29,011 nucleotides of DNA from a virus. This document shows, piece by piece, positions 16,766 to 23,935 of this stretch. Position 1 is the stretch's first letter, and each line of letters begins with the position of its first letter. Under the pieces are notes generated by a model. It did no database searches. It was not told where the DNA came from and was given only the letters and a program-made list of their open reading frames with translations. The stretch lies in IMG/VR virus record IMGVR_UViG_3300028835_001016, positions 1 through 29,011 of that record. One strand, written 5' to 3'. Position numbers and translations under genes: made by a program.

Positions 16766-17230
16766 CTATAATGCGTTGAAGTCCTCTTTGAATTGAACTG
16801 CTAGTACTTGGCCGATACCTACTACCTTCTTGTCAATGGCTGGTCTATACACTCTTGATATTTCTTCCTCAACTACTAGGTCTGCCAACCCTCCCAAGGT
16901 TTGACCATCTATAAAGATTTCCTGTCTACTAGCCTTGAGGTAAATATTGACATCCCTATTTGTCTCTCCTGCTGTTGCTGAGAGATACCAGTGCTCAATT
17001 ACTATCCTCATCTCCTGTTTGTAGATAGGCTTGCTACGCGCTCCCCTACTAGGTGCAGTGTCTAGAGTGATAGAAGGAAACTCGAAGACGTTACTACATG
17101 GCATGAAGTCTAGTCCCGGTTCTTCATCGGGATTTCGAAAGACGTACTTGATATCAAAAGGATGTCCGTTCGCAATAAGTATGCGATTCATCCTCCGCTG
17201 CACGTCTACTACTATGTCATCTCTTCGCAA
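16766..17230 (-). CDS. Tail terminator-like protein
   Basis: A 154-residue protein in the slot between gp10-like and tube genes, where the tail terminator lies. Mixed alpha/beta: an N-terminal helix (VVDVQRRMNRILIANG), strands (NVFEFPSITLDTAPS; QEMRIVIEHWYLSA), a helix (NIYLKASRQEIFIDG) and strands to the end. The start is TTG 17230, supported by AGGAAGGA seven bases upstream. The first internal ATG has GGAGG directly against it, too close for initiation. The function is assigned from order and general shape. Confidence 0.65.
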   Translation of the reverse strand: MRRDDIVVDVQRRMNRILIANGHPFDIKYVFRNPDEEPGLDFMPCSNVFEFPSITLDTAPSRGARSKPIYKQEMRIVIEHWYLSATAGETNRDVNIYLKASRQEIFIDGQTLGGLADLVVEEEISRVYRPAIDKKVVGIGQVLAVQFKEDFNAL

Positions 17231-17243
17231 TACTCTTTCCTTC

Positions 17244-17684
17244 CTATTGCATTGCGATACTCTTTCCCTGTACTAGCAAGCCTAACAACTCTACCGCTAT
17301 TTTCTCTGCTAGTTCATCCACATTAGCTTTAGCTGTTATGCCTTCCGGTGCCTGACTAGAGTATACTCTCCCTTTATTGTAAACGGTTCTTGGTCTACTC
17401 TCGGGAACACTAGGCCAGGGACGCTTTCCTATAGGACTACCTTTCTCTAGAAAGAAAGTCTGGACGCGGGGATTACTAAAGGAGTAACCACCGCCATCTT
17501 TTCTAACCGCAGTCCAACTATCTTTTGCCTTCTTCTCTCCTGAAGGAGTAGGCCGGTCGCCAACGGGTGTAGCTCTAACTACTTCTCGTCTAATTCTCGC
17601 GGCAACACTTCGAGTCAACTTACTTATTTGACCCGGAGATAGATCAGGTAGTTTCCCTGAAACATCAATAGATAGTTCTAGCAC
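17244..17684 (-). CDS. HK97 gp10-like neck protein
   Basis: A 146-residue protein resembling HK97 gp10: a short beta start (LELSIDVSG), a helix (KLTRSVAARIRREVVRATPVG), then GDRPTPSGEKKAKDSW, a hairpin (YSFSNPRVQTFFLEKGSP) and a C-terminal helix (VDELAEKIAVELLGLLV). Proteins of this family join head and tail. The start is GTG 17684, which overlaps the upstream stop as TAGTG. The gene overlaps no other downstream except for a close join to the terminator gene (13 bases). Confidence 0.75.
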   Translation of the reverse strand: MLELSIDVSGKLPDLSPGQISKLTRSVAARIRREVVRATPVGDRPTPSGEKKAKDSWTAVRKDGGGYSFSNPRVQTFFLEKGSPIGKRPWPSVPESRPRTVYNKGRVYSSQAPEGITAKANVDELAEKIAVELLGLLVQGKSIAMQ

Positions 17685-18082
17685 TATGCATACCCTAGTA
17701 CATCCACTTTCACAATGAGACCAAAGACAGGGTAGATCTTCTTGACATTATAAGTAATCCCACCCTCTACTACTAGGTCTCTAATACTAGCACCGTCTGG
17801 AACATCTGCAAACTGAAACAAGTACTGGACATCTCCTGTTGTTGTAGCCCACTGACCAGGGGGATAGATACGTCCGGCATTACTAGCACCAATTTCTTTC
17901 TCTATTCTTATGGCACTAATATCCTTAGTGTCTACATAGGTATCAACATTTACTCCATGACCTTCATCAAATACACTGTCTGTGAACTTCTTCCATGTTA
18001 CTAGGCTAGTTAAGCCCTCATCCTCAAAGAGTGTTGGAAGTATCGAATTGACTGCTCCCTGAATCTGATCAAAGATTCCCAC
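17684..18082 (-). CDS. Head-tail joining (stopper-like) protein
   Basis: A 132-residue protein assigned by position between the connector and an HK97 gp10-like protein, where head-closure proteins normally sit. It is beta-rich, with the segments LTSLVTWKKFTDS, YLFQFADVPDGASIRD and VKKIYPVFGLIVKVDVLGY. The start is GTG 18082, preceded by GGGGGAG about ten bases upstream, two bases after the previous stop. The stop codon overlaps the next start (TAGTG). Confidence 0.65.
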   Translation of the reverse strand: MGIFDQIQGAVNSILPTLFEDEGLTSLVTWKKFTDSVFDEGHGVNVDTYVDTKDISAIRIEKEIGASNAGRIYPPGQWATTTGDVQYLFQFADVPDGASIRDLVVEGGITYNVKKIYPVFGLIVKVDVLGYA

Positions 18083-18084
18083 TA

Positions 18085-18657
18085 CTACGCTACTCCCCCA
18101 GTGATTCTCTTATACCACTTTCCTACATGGGCATAGATGATGTCTAGTGAAGACAAATTGTTCTTCGATAGGTTAGGACTATCAACGCTACCAAAGAACT
18201 CTATCGCAAGTGATCCCCCTAGTTCGAACGACTTAATGGTTTGTTCTGGAAACGATAGAGGGTCCAATGATAAGATATGGTCTACTACCTGATAAGCAAT
18301 CTCACACTGAGCATTCTTGATTTCGGTAGGTGTAGTAGGAGCGTTCTCCGTAATGTCAGAGTAGTTGATGAAGTAGTCTTCATCTTCGGACACGTAGTCG
18401 TACTCGTCGTCCGTTCTCCACCATCTAGGAAACTCTAACCGCTGATCCCTACTAGCTTTTGCACCCCGCCAGGGCATGGTGTTCATCATCAGTGCAGCTA
18501 GTTTAAGTCTTTGCTCTTTCGCTGCTGTAGCTAGAGCAACGAAAACTACTACACCTGCATGTGTTGCACCATACATCGCCGGGAGGTACGCATCTAGTTC
18601 AGTAACAGTAGCGTAACTCTCACTACTACTCCCACCGATTGAAACATCAAGTGCCAT
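18085..18657 (-). CDS. Head-tail connector, adaptor type
   Basis: A 190-residue protein with the layout of phage head-tail connectors of the DnaT-like group. Near the N-terminus it has SYATVTELDAYLPA; then helices with KEQRLKLAALMMN and MPWRGAK; then LEFPRWW; and later EIKNAQCEIAYQVVDHIL. These connectors join the portal ring to the tail. The start ATG 18657 has CGGAG eight bases upstream. It directly follows the capsid gene and is followed two bases later by another joining protein. No portal gene is seen in the window, so the portal this ring binds must be encoded elsewhere. Confidence 0.8.
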   Translation of the reverse strand: MALDVSIGGSSSESYATVTELDAYLPAMYGATHAGVVVFVALATAAKEQRLKLAALMMNTMPWRGAKASRDQRLEFPRWWRTDDEYDYVSEDEDYFINYSDITENAPTTPTEIKNAQCEIAYQVVDHILSLDPLSFPEQTIKSFELGGSLAIEFFGSVDSPNLSKNNLSSLDIIYAHVGKWYKRITGGVA

Positions 18658-18675
18658 AGCACTGCTCCGCTACGC

Positions 18676-19638
18676 TTAGGTAGTAGTCGTTGTGGTCGTA
18701 GTGGTAGTGGACGGAAGCCCAGTATCGGTGAAGTTCTCAACCACTACTGCTGCTTGCGGCTCTTCCATCTTCACGTCACAACGCATGGTCAGTACTATGA
18801 TAAGGACTCTACGCCGGATATCCTTATCAGTCTCGATCATGATGTCTCTCTGGATTCCCCAAATGATGTTCTTGGGGTAGGAGAGAAACAACTTATGATC
18901 CGGCATCATTGCAATCGGTGTCACCGGAGTCCCATATGCAAACATGGGAGTGAAGGCACTAACCTTCTCATCACCAAGGCTAGTAGCGCGAGTAGCGATA
19001 CTATCCCTGTACTCCATCTCCGCATGGTGACTCACATAGTGCCGCATGGCCGCTCTGTTCCGCAGATACCTAGTAGGCATCCTCTGCATCGCAAGTTTGA
19101 ACAGAGTCTTGGTGATGTTAGTAATAGCACTACCATCAACAGTGTTAGCAGTAGGCGTAAGCGCAAGCATACCGTCTACTAGGGCGAGATATTCATCGGA
19201 CGATCCGGTGTCGCCAAGTACTACTAGCTCTTCCAGATCCAGGGCCGCTCTGCCCGCGATCATGCTCATGATGGTCTGCTCTAGTCCACCGCGCTCGATG
19301 TTGTCCTCAAGCACATCATAGGGTAGCCATACTTCAGCGATGATCTCCTCTGTCTCCAACTCGATAGTACCAAGATCCGGTCGTGCTCTCTTGGAGGCGT
19401 CGAGTGCTGTGCCACTAGCCGGGGCTGCTCTCAGGATACGACTACCGAACCCGATCTTTTCGATCTTCCGCTTGGGTGCGTTCATGCGTACTACCCGACA
19501 ATCATTGATGATAGTCGGTTGATCGATAATCATACGGACAAAGGCATTAGCCTGTTCGGTGTTGAGATAGCCACCACTTGCTACTAGGTTAGCAACAGCG
19601 ATGTCTGCTTTCTCTACTATGCTACGGTTGTCAAGCAT
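18676..19638 (-). CDS. Major capsid protein, HK97 fold, with Thr tail
   Basis: A 320-residue shell protein. Residues 60-120 read as the E-loop/N-arm and P-domain strands (KIGFGSRILRAAPASGTALD, EEIIAEVWLPYDVLEDNIE). A P-domain spine-like helix follows (TIMSMIAGRAALDLEELVVL), then GDTGS. The A-domain lies in the second half (FAYGTPVTPIAMMPDHKLFL, NIIWGIQRDIMIETDKDIR). Position after protease and scaffold agrees. Start ATG 19638 has a perfect AAGGAGG. The C-terminus ends in a run of ten threonines (plus-strand positions 18679-18711), which is not part of the fold and resembles tails on other virion proteins here. Confidence 0.88.
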   Translation of the reverse strand: MLDNRSIVEKADIAVANLVASGGYLNTEQANAFVRMIIDQPTIINDCRVVRMNAPKRKIEKIGFGSRILRAAPASGTALDASKRARPDLGTIELETEEIIAEVWLPYDVLEDNIERGGLEQTIMSMIAGRAALDLEELVVLGDTGSSDEYLALVDGMLALTPTANTVDGSAITNITKTLFKLAMQRMPTRYLRNRAAMRHYVSHHAEMEYRDSIATRATSLGDEKVSAFTPMFAYGTPVTPIAMMPDHKLFLSYPKNIIWGIQRDIMIETDKDIRRRVLIIVLTMRCDVKMEEPQAAVVVENFTDTGLPSTTTTTTTTTT

Positions 19639-19696
19639 TTCTAAAACCTCCTTGAATGTTGAGTGTACTACTGCTTCACATAACCGAAACTACTAG

Positions 19697-20767
19697 CTAT
19701 GCCTGCTTACGGAAAAGAACCCCGCTGAATAGTTTCTCCTCTTTCTCATCAGCTTCGGAAGTATCGTCGTCATCACCTTCTGATTTCATAGACAGGGTAG
19801 TATTGTGGATATCCTCCATACCCTTCGTGATAACTTCAACACTATCCTTCATTGACTTGTTAGAGTCTTTCACATCCTGGCCGACTTCCTTGATGGATGC
19901 TACTAGTGAGTTTCCAAAGTTGGTAAGAGTCTCATTGAACTTATCCACAAAGCCATCGAAGTCAACCTTGTCTTTGTTCTTACCGGTATCATCATCATCG
20001 CCACTACTAGCAGCCGCAGCAGCCGCAGCGTCATCAGCAACTTTCTTATCCGCAGCTTCCTTCTCTGCCTTCTCCCTAGCAGCTTTCTCGTCGGCGGTCT
20101 CTTCCTTCACCGTAAGGTCTACTACTAGAGTCGGATGGTCTTCGGCCTTTACACCGAGCGCTACCTTGCCATCATCCAACGTCTCCAGTACTATTTCCGC
20201 GAAAGTCTTAAAGTTGTCGATTGCTGTCAGGATGGTAGTCTTCCTGAAACTAGCTTCCGCGTTCTCTTGCCGCATGGCTCCCCCTACTACGTCTGCCATG
20301 GCATACAGTTCGGTATAGAGATTATCCATAGTAGCATAATCCACCGCTGCCTTGGCATCCATCATAAGAGTGCCGCTCTCGCTCTCTCCCTCTGCTAGGT
20401 CACCTAGTACAAAGAGAATCCCTTCCACGGCTTCATGCTTTACTACTACCGCAGACTTGGGATCAATCTTCGATGGGTGAATCTGAGGGTACGCCGTGAA
20501 AGTAGTATATGCTTTCTTACTTCTCTTGTCGATACCCTCCAGCTTCGAGATGTTCTCCTCAGAAACATCGTTTCTGATTAGAACGCTCTGGACTACTTTG
20601 TTCGCCATGCCTAGTACCTCCTTTAACTTTTCGCTCTTCATTACTTTGAAGGGAGCGCGGTTCGCACCGTGTTTCACTAGGGATACGTACTCCACGGTCG
20701 GGTTTACCATAAAAGTCACAGTGTCTTCTATGGTAGTAGTTACCTCTTTCAGTTTTTTATTTGCCAT
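19697..20767 (-). CDS. Scaffold-like acidic head protein
   Basis: A 356-residue protein between the protease and the capsid gene, where a scaffold is expected. The N-terminus holds a segment typical of XkdF-associated proteins (VSLVKHGANRAPFKVMK, about residues 28-44). The centre is mixed. Residues of about 220-260 form a charged Ala/Lys/Glu helix with a run of alanines and an acidic GDDDD patch, followed by a coiled-coil-like helix and a second acidic patch near the end. This composition, low in aromatics and rich in Ala, Lys, Asp and Glu, is usual for scaffolds. The start ATG 20767 has GGAGTAGGA upstream. Direct evidence of a scaffolding role is limited to context and composition. Confidence 0.7.
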   Translation of the reverse strand: MANKKLKEVTTTIEDTVTFMVNPTVEYVSLVKHGANRAPFKVMKSEKLKEVLGMANKVVQSVLIRNDVSEENISKLEGIDKRSKKAYTTFTAYPQIHPSKIDPKSAVVVKHEAVEGILFVLGDLAEGESESGTLMMDAKAAVDYATMDNLYTELYAMADVVGGAMRQENAEASFRKTTILTAIDNFKTFAEIVLETLDDGKVALGVKAEDHPTLVVDLTVKEETADEKAAREKAEKEAADKKVADDAAAAAAASSGDDDDTGKNKDKVDFDGFVDKFNETLTNFGNSLVASIKEVGQDVKDSNKSMKDSVEVITKGMEDIHNTTLSMKSEGDDDDTSEADEKEEKLFSGVLFRKQA

Positions 20768-20771
20768 GTTC

Positions 20772-21701
20772 CTACTCCAGAATTACTCGGTGTCGATGAT
20801 CTAGTTGTTCCTCAGTAGCAGTACCATGCTTGATTATATGACTATGCTCCAGTACTACATCAGTCTTCCCTGAAACAATTACACCATCATTGTCTAGATT
20901 GATTACGAAGGTGTGTTCATGCGGGGGGAGAATATCTTCTACATTCTCTTCTGTAATACCAGAGATTTGTTTGGCAACTTCTACTAGTACTCTTGCTACA
21001 ACTTTCTCACTAGTCCCATAAAATGAGAATCCGTTTAGCTCTCCTGATTTAACATCGGCCCATATATCATCTATACACTTGACTCCCATCACCCAGGCAC
21101 CGTCTACCCATGGGTCCCATCCCTCTCTAGCTATGAAGCTCTCAACTACTACACAACCTGATTCTTCTAGACTATGTTGTATGTCAATCTTCTCAACTTT
21201 GTTACTAGCTAGAAACTCCCATGCTGCTTTCTCTACATCGTCCTCACTCATGGTCTCGCCATCAGTGTCTACTCTATTTGGAACATAGACTTCGCCATAT
21301 ACTACCTGATCTTCCTCATTCTCTGCCTTATGAAGATTACCGATCTCGACTATTACTAGCTCTTCTTTGTCGGCACCTATGGCTTTCCTATGTTTCTCAA
21401 TATGAGACTTCACCGATGCAGATGCTTCTACTCCACTCCTAGCACCTTGCGCTGCTGCATAAGCAGCGTTCAGTCCTCCCTTGTGTAAGTACATAGTTCC
21501 AGACGTGTAGAATCCATCATCGCCTACTTCTCCACCTACTACATGATGATGGGGATACTTCCAGGTAGATTTCTTTCCTGCTTCACCTTTGTCAGCATAA
21601 GCATTGCGTGGGAGTTTAGTTTTCTTAACACTACCCCAACTAGGTTCGGAGTCTGCTAGAGTAGAATTATGGGAAAGGGCTTTTCGTACTAGCTCTAACA
21701 T
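20772..21701 (-). CDS. XkdF-like prohead serine protease
   Basis: Prohead maturation protease of the XkdF/S78_2 type, expected to cleave scaffold and capsid precursors inside the prohead. Residues 20-110 form a domain often fused to phage head proteins (WGSVKKTKLPRNAYAD, YPHHHV, GGLNAAYAAAQGARSG). The protease core spans about 130-235: VVYGEVYVPNRVDTDG, a histidine in DIQHSL (H176), GAWVMGVK, and the C-terminal GELNGFSFYG with the presumed catalytic serine S226. A histidine-rich tail follows (HEHTF, EHSH, HRHRV). The start ATG 21701 has AGGAG seven bases upstream. The stop lies four bases before the scaffold-like gene, the usual order of protease, scaffold, capsid. Confidence 0.85.
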   Translation of the reverse strand: MLELVRKALSHNSTLADSEPSWGSVKKTKLPRNAYADKGEAGKKSTWKYPHHHVVGGEVGDDGFYTSGTMYLHKGGLNAAYAAAQGARSGVEASASVKSHIEKHRKAIGADKEELVIVEIGNLHKAENEEDQVVYGEVYVPNRVDTDGETMSEDDVEKAAWEFLASNKVEKIDIQHSLEESGCVVVESFIAREGWDPWVDGAWVMGVKCIDDIWADVKSGELNGFSFYGTSEKVVARVLVEVAKQISGITEENVEDILPPHEHTFVINLDNDGVIVSGKTDVVLEHSHIIKHGTATEEQLDHRHRVILE

Positions 21702-21761
21702 AAAGGATCTCCTAAATAGAATACTTAGATTCCTTATGCTTACTAGAGCTAAACGATCAAG

Positions 21762-22004
21762 TCAAGGAGTGTTTTTCTTACGTGACTTTCTTGTGTTCGG
21801 GGTAGGTAGTCGTTCGGAGAAGTACCGCTCAAACTCCATACGGTAAACTCTTTTGTCCGGCGTGATTCTGATCTGTTCTCGATGATTCAAAACGTATAGG
21901 TGAGACCTACTACATTGCAATATTATTAATGATTCCGGTATGCTATAAGATGCTTTCAGGGATAGTCCTACACTTGGCAGTACTACCTCTTCAAAATAAG
22001 ACAT
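21762..22004 (-). CDS. Unknown 80-residue basic protein
   Basis: No family recognised. The N-terminal half is hydrophobic with alternating strands (SIPESLIILQCSRSHLYVL). The C-terminal half is basic (RITPDKRVYRMEFERYF, then RKSRKKNTP), as in small nucleic-acid-binding proteins. The start ATG 22004 has only a modest AGGT upstream. It is the first gene after the terminator and promoter region, which would suit a regulator or a small head protein, but that is a guess from position. Confidence 0.55.
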   Translation of the reverse strand: MSYFEEVVLPSVGLSLKASYSIPESLIILQCSRSHLYVLNHREQIRITPDKRVYRMEFERYFSERLPTPNTRKSRKKNTP

Positions 22005-22073
22005 GAGATTTACCTACAATAAAATCTTTGAAACTATGGTAAAGGTATTGTACTACTTGTCTTTGGATTGTTA

Positions 22074-22102
22074 CGTGTAGCAGGTATTTGGAGGGGTGTC
22101 AA
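22074..22102 (-). promoter_or_regulatory. Possible promoter for the head gene block
   Basis: A perfect TTGACA (22102-22097) lies directly after the terminator T-run. A 17-base spacer follows, then TACACG (22079-22074) with TG one base before it. The -10 is poor (three of six). An alternative weaker pair is TTTACC/TATTGT further downstream, nearer the 80-residue gene. Some restart of transcription is expected here because the terminator should stop the upstream message. Confidence 0.35.
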
Positions 22103-22103
22103 A

Positions 22104-22140
22104 CAAAAAAAGCCCCACGGCTTCGGGGGTCCATGGGGCT
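22104..22140 (-). terminator. Intrinsic terminator after the helicase gene
   Basis: On the minus strand, the stem AGCCCCA ... TGGGGCT (22140-22134 with 22117-22111) is perfect over seven pairs. It has further GG/CC pairing inside the loop and is followed at once by seven T residues (22111-22105). This is a textbook rho-independent terminator for leftward transcription. It separates the replication block from the head block. Confidence 0.85.
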
Positions 22141-22155
22141 CTGGGTAGGAACAGA

Positions 22156-22178
22156 TGACAGCGGGAAGTTGGCTGTCA
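22156..22178. repeat. Perfect 7-bp inverted repeat with 9-bp spacer
   Basis: TGACAGC (22156-22162) and GCTGTCA (22172-22178) flank GGGAAGTTG. It lies 10 to 30 bases downstream of the predicted start at 22187. It may be an RNA hairpin or a protein-binding operator that would block the promoter; both readings fit. Confidence 0.55.
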
Positions 22179-22193
22179 AGGGAGTACAACTAC

Positions 22194-22222
22194 TATATAC
22201 TAAAGTCTTTTGAGAATGTCAA
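22194..22222 (-). promoter_or_regulatory. Sigma70-like promoter in the helicase-downstream gap
   Basis: Minus-strand TTGACA (22222-22217), a 17-base spacer and TATATA (22199-22194). The predicted start is near 22187. It begins just after the helicase stop codon and is followed within about 50 bases by a strong terminator, so its main product should be short. Spacing and -35 are consensus; the -10 matches four of six positions. Confidence 0.55.
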
Positions 22223-22230
22223 GGAGTTTT

Positions 22231-23544
22231 TCAGGCCACGACAAAATCTTCACTATCCATGTCTGAATCTATGTTCTGCTCTAGTAGCTCTTCTTCTTCT
22301 ACTCTACCAACGATTATACTCTTTTGGTGAATCTGAGTAGTCTTCATATTAAACTCTATTCGCATACTACAAAACTCACCGTCTCTCCCCTTAGTAAGTC
22401 TAAGTATGCGCGTCTGGACCGGATTACTACTATTCATATCTTCCTTGCGCTCGAACTCAAAAGATATCACCATACTAGCTATTTGAGGTATAGCAAAGCC
22501 ACCACCTACTCCTTCCAGCTTCCCGGCATCCTTCTTAAGGTATTGATAAGTAGCTAGCACAGGGATACCCTCAGTCAAAGCTAGGTTCTTAAGAGAAGTA
22601 GCAACGTCCATGTTCCTTTCCCACCAGGACTTCGCTGTAGCCTTTAGTAGATAAGCACCATCTACTATAGCCATGTCCGGTTTCAATTCCTTGACTAGTA
22701 TAATAAAATCGTCTACGTTAGGAAACATCCCGCCAGGAAGCATATTGAAGTAGTTGCCTTGCTCATCTTCAATGATGATACCATTTGCGATAATCTCTTC
22801 CGCTCGTTTTCTAGCAAAATAAGATAGTCTCCCTTTCTTTAGATCATCAGTGGAGAAGTGGCCTTCCATAGCTAGTACTCGTCTCGCTGATTGTAAGTTC
22901 GGCATCTCAGTGGAAAGTACTAGTATTTTCTTGCCTGTCTGAAAGCTAGAGTATCCTATCTTGAAAGCTAGATAGGTTTTTCCTACTCCTGTTTGTCCTA
23001 CTATAATAATGAAGTCTCCATCTTGAGCACCACCGGAGACTCTATCTAGATAAGGAAAGCCGAAGGAGACTCCCGGTATCCCTGGCTTTTGCTGAACGTA
23101 GTCATGGCGCTGTAGTACTTCTTGCTGGACATCTCGAAGTTTCACAGTACGTTTAGTAGAATAGGATTCTCGGATCTCTAAGTACTTAGCACCCATCTTA
23201 TTTAGAGCTTCTTCTATCTCTTGATTCTCTAGATGGGTCCTCATATCTAATAGGCAACCACGCAGATCATCATACCGTTTACGCTGCTTTACTTCATCCA
23301 GCCAGTAGTCGAGATACTCATCAGGTAGTTCATCAAAGATAGCCGGGGATTGACCTATAGTCCTACTAAGCGTCTCTAGCCTAGGGTATCTCCCATAGTC
23401 ACCCACAAACTCTCTAATGAAACGATAGGCACCTACTTCATCATCCTTAAAATGTTCTTCTGATATCAAGTTATCAATAAGAGTAGAAAATGGAGTCTCA
23501 GTATCAATCAAGGATTTAAACAAACCGAATCCAATACTAGGCAC
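22231..23544 (-). CDS. DnaB-like replicative helicase
   Basis: RecA-fold hexameric DNA helicase of the DnaB type, expected to unwind DNA at the phage fork. GTG 23544 is chosen as start: GGAGG lies nine bases upstream and it gives the eight-base GTGCCTAG overlap seen at two other joints in this block. The result is 437 residues; the frame also allows TTG 23586 and ATG 23568. The N-terminal 130 residues are helical and DnaB-N-like. Then come Walker A GQTGVGKT (183-190), a Walker B strand (MAIVDGAYLL, about 291-300), a glutamine sensor (ATYQ, about 331-334) and an arginine-finger-like TKGRDGEF (about 384-391). The C-terminus is acidic. The length fits the family. It is the last gene before the terminator at 22104-22140. 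Confidence 0.88.
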   Translation of the reverse strand: MPSIGFGLFKSLIDTETPFSTLIDNLISEEHFKDDEVGAYRFIREFVGDYGRYPRLETLSRTIGQSPAIFDELPDEYLDYWLDEVKQRKRYDDLRGCLLDMRTHLENQEIEEALNKMGAKYLEIRESYSTKRTVKLRDVQQEVLQRHDYVQQKPGIPGVSFGFPYLDRVSGGAQDGDFIIIVGQTGVGKTYLAFKIGYSSFQTGKKILVLSTEMPNLQSARRVLAMEGHFSTDDLKKGRLSYFARKRAEEIIANGIIIEDEQGNYFNMLPGGMFPNVDDFIILVKELKPDMAIVDGAYLLKATAKSWWERNMDVATSLKNLALTEGIPVLATYQYLKKDAGKLEGVGGGFAIPQIASMVISFEFERKEDMNSSNPVQTRILRLTKGRDGEFCSMRIEFNMKTTQIHQKSIIVGRVEEEELLEQNIDSDMDSEDFVVA

Positions 23545-23935
23545 TAGTATGACCCTCCGCTTCCTCATCTGCTTTACGGTCAGCAATTATTACTATAGCC
23601 TTGGGTAGTTCTTCCAGATCCCGGTTCTTTATCAAGGTTCTCTTTACTAGGTCTAGGAATAGAAGTTCGAACTTCCGTACTTCCTGTTCTTTCAAAGCAA
23701 CAAACTGATCCAGAATCATACTTGCCATCACACTAAACTTCTGTCTAGCCTCAACTACTATCGTCTCGATATAGTCCTCTATCTGAGAGTCTAGCATGTC
23801 GGGATCTAAACCAAAGTAGTTAGTCTTTCTGACTTCCTCTTGAATCTTAGGTTTGACATCAGAGAAGTACTCCCTTATATAGTACTCCATAATACCTTGC
23901 AGCTTTGCTTCTTTACTTACTTCCTTCTCTGCCAT
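23537..23935 (-). CDS. Unknown helical protein between loader-like and helicase genes
   Basis: A 132-residue, mainly helical protein with no recognised family. It contains long amphipathic helices (IEDYIETIVVEARQKFSVMA; FVALKEQEVRKFELLFLDLV) and an acidic tail. The start ATG 23935 has a GGGGGA element upstream. The gene overlaps the loader-like gene by 23 bases at its 5' end and the helicase start by eight bases at its 3' end. Position alone suggests it acts with the helicase. Confidence 0.72.
   Translation of the reverse strand: MAEKEVSKEAKLQGIMEYYIREYFSDVKPKIQEEVRKTNYFGLDPDMLDSQIEDYIETIVVEARQKFSVMASMILDQFVALKEQEVRKFELLFLDLVKRTLIKNRDLEELPKAIVIIADRKADEEAEGHTSA

Larger units (their letters stand above)
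22104..22187 (-). ncRNA. Candidate small RNA, about 84 nt
   Basis: Inferred transcript from the promoter at 22194-22222 to the U-run of the terminator at 22104-22140. It would fold into a first hairpin with a perfect seven-base stem (UGACAGC/GCUGUCA, 22178-22156, nine-base loop). An unpaired pyrimidine-rich linker (UCUGUUCCUACCC) follows, then the terminator hairpin. No reading frame with a ribosome binding site fits inside. It could be a regulatory or structural phage RNA, or simply an attenuated leader for the head operon. Neither the sequence nor the fold matches an RNA family I recognise. Confidence 0.4.

Noticed and set aside
19656-20318. A 220-codon plus-strand frame opposite the scaffold-like gene.
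   Set aside because: Very rich in serine and phenylalanine because it lies opposite Lys/Glu/Ala codons. No start signal, and the minus-strand gene fits the head gene order.
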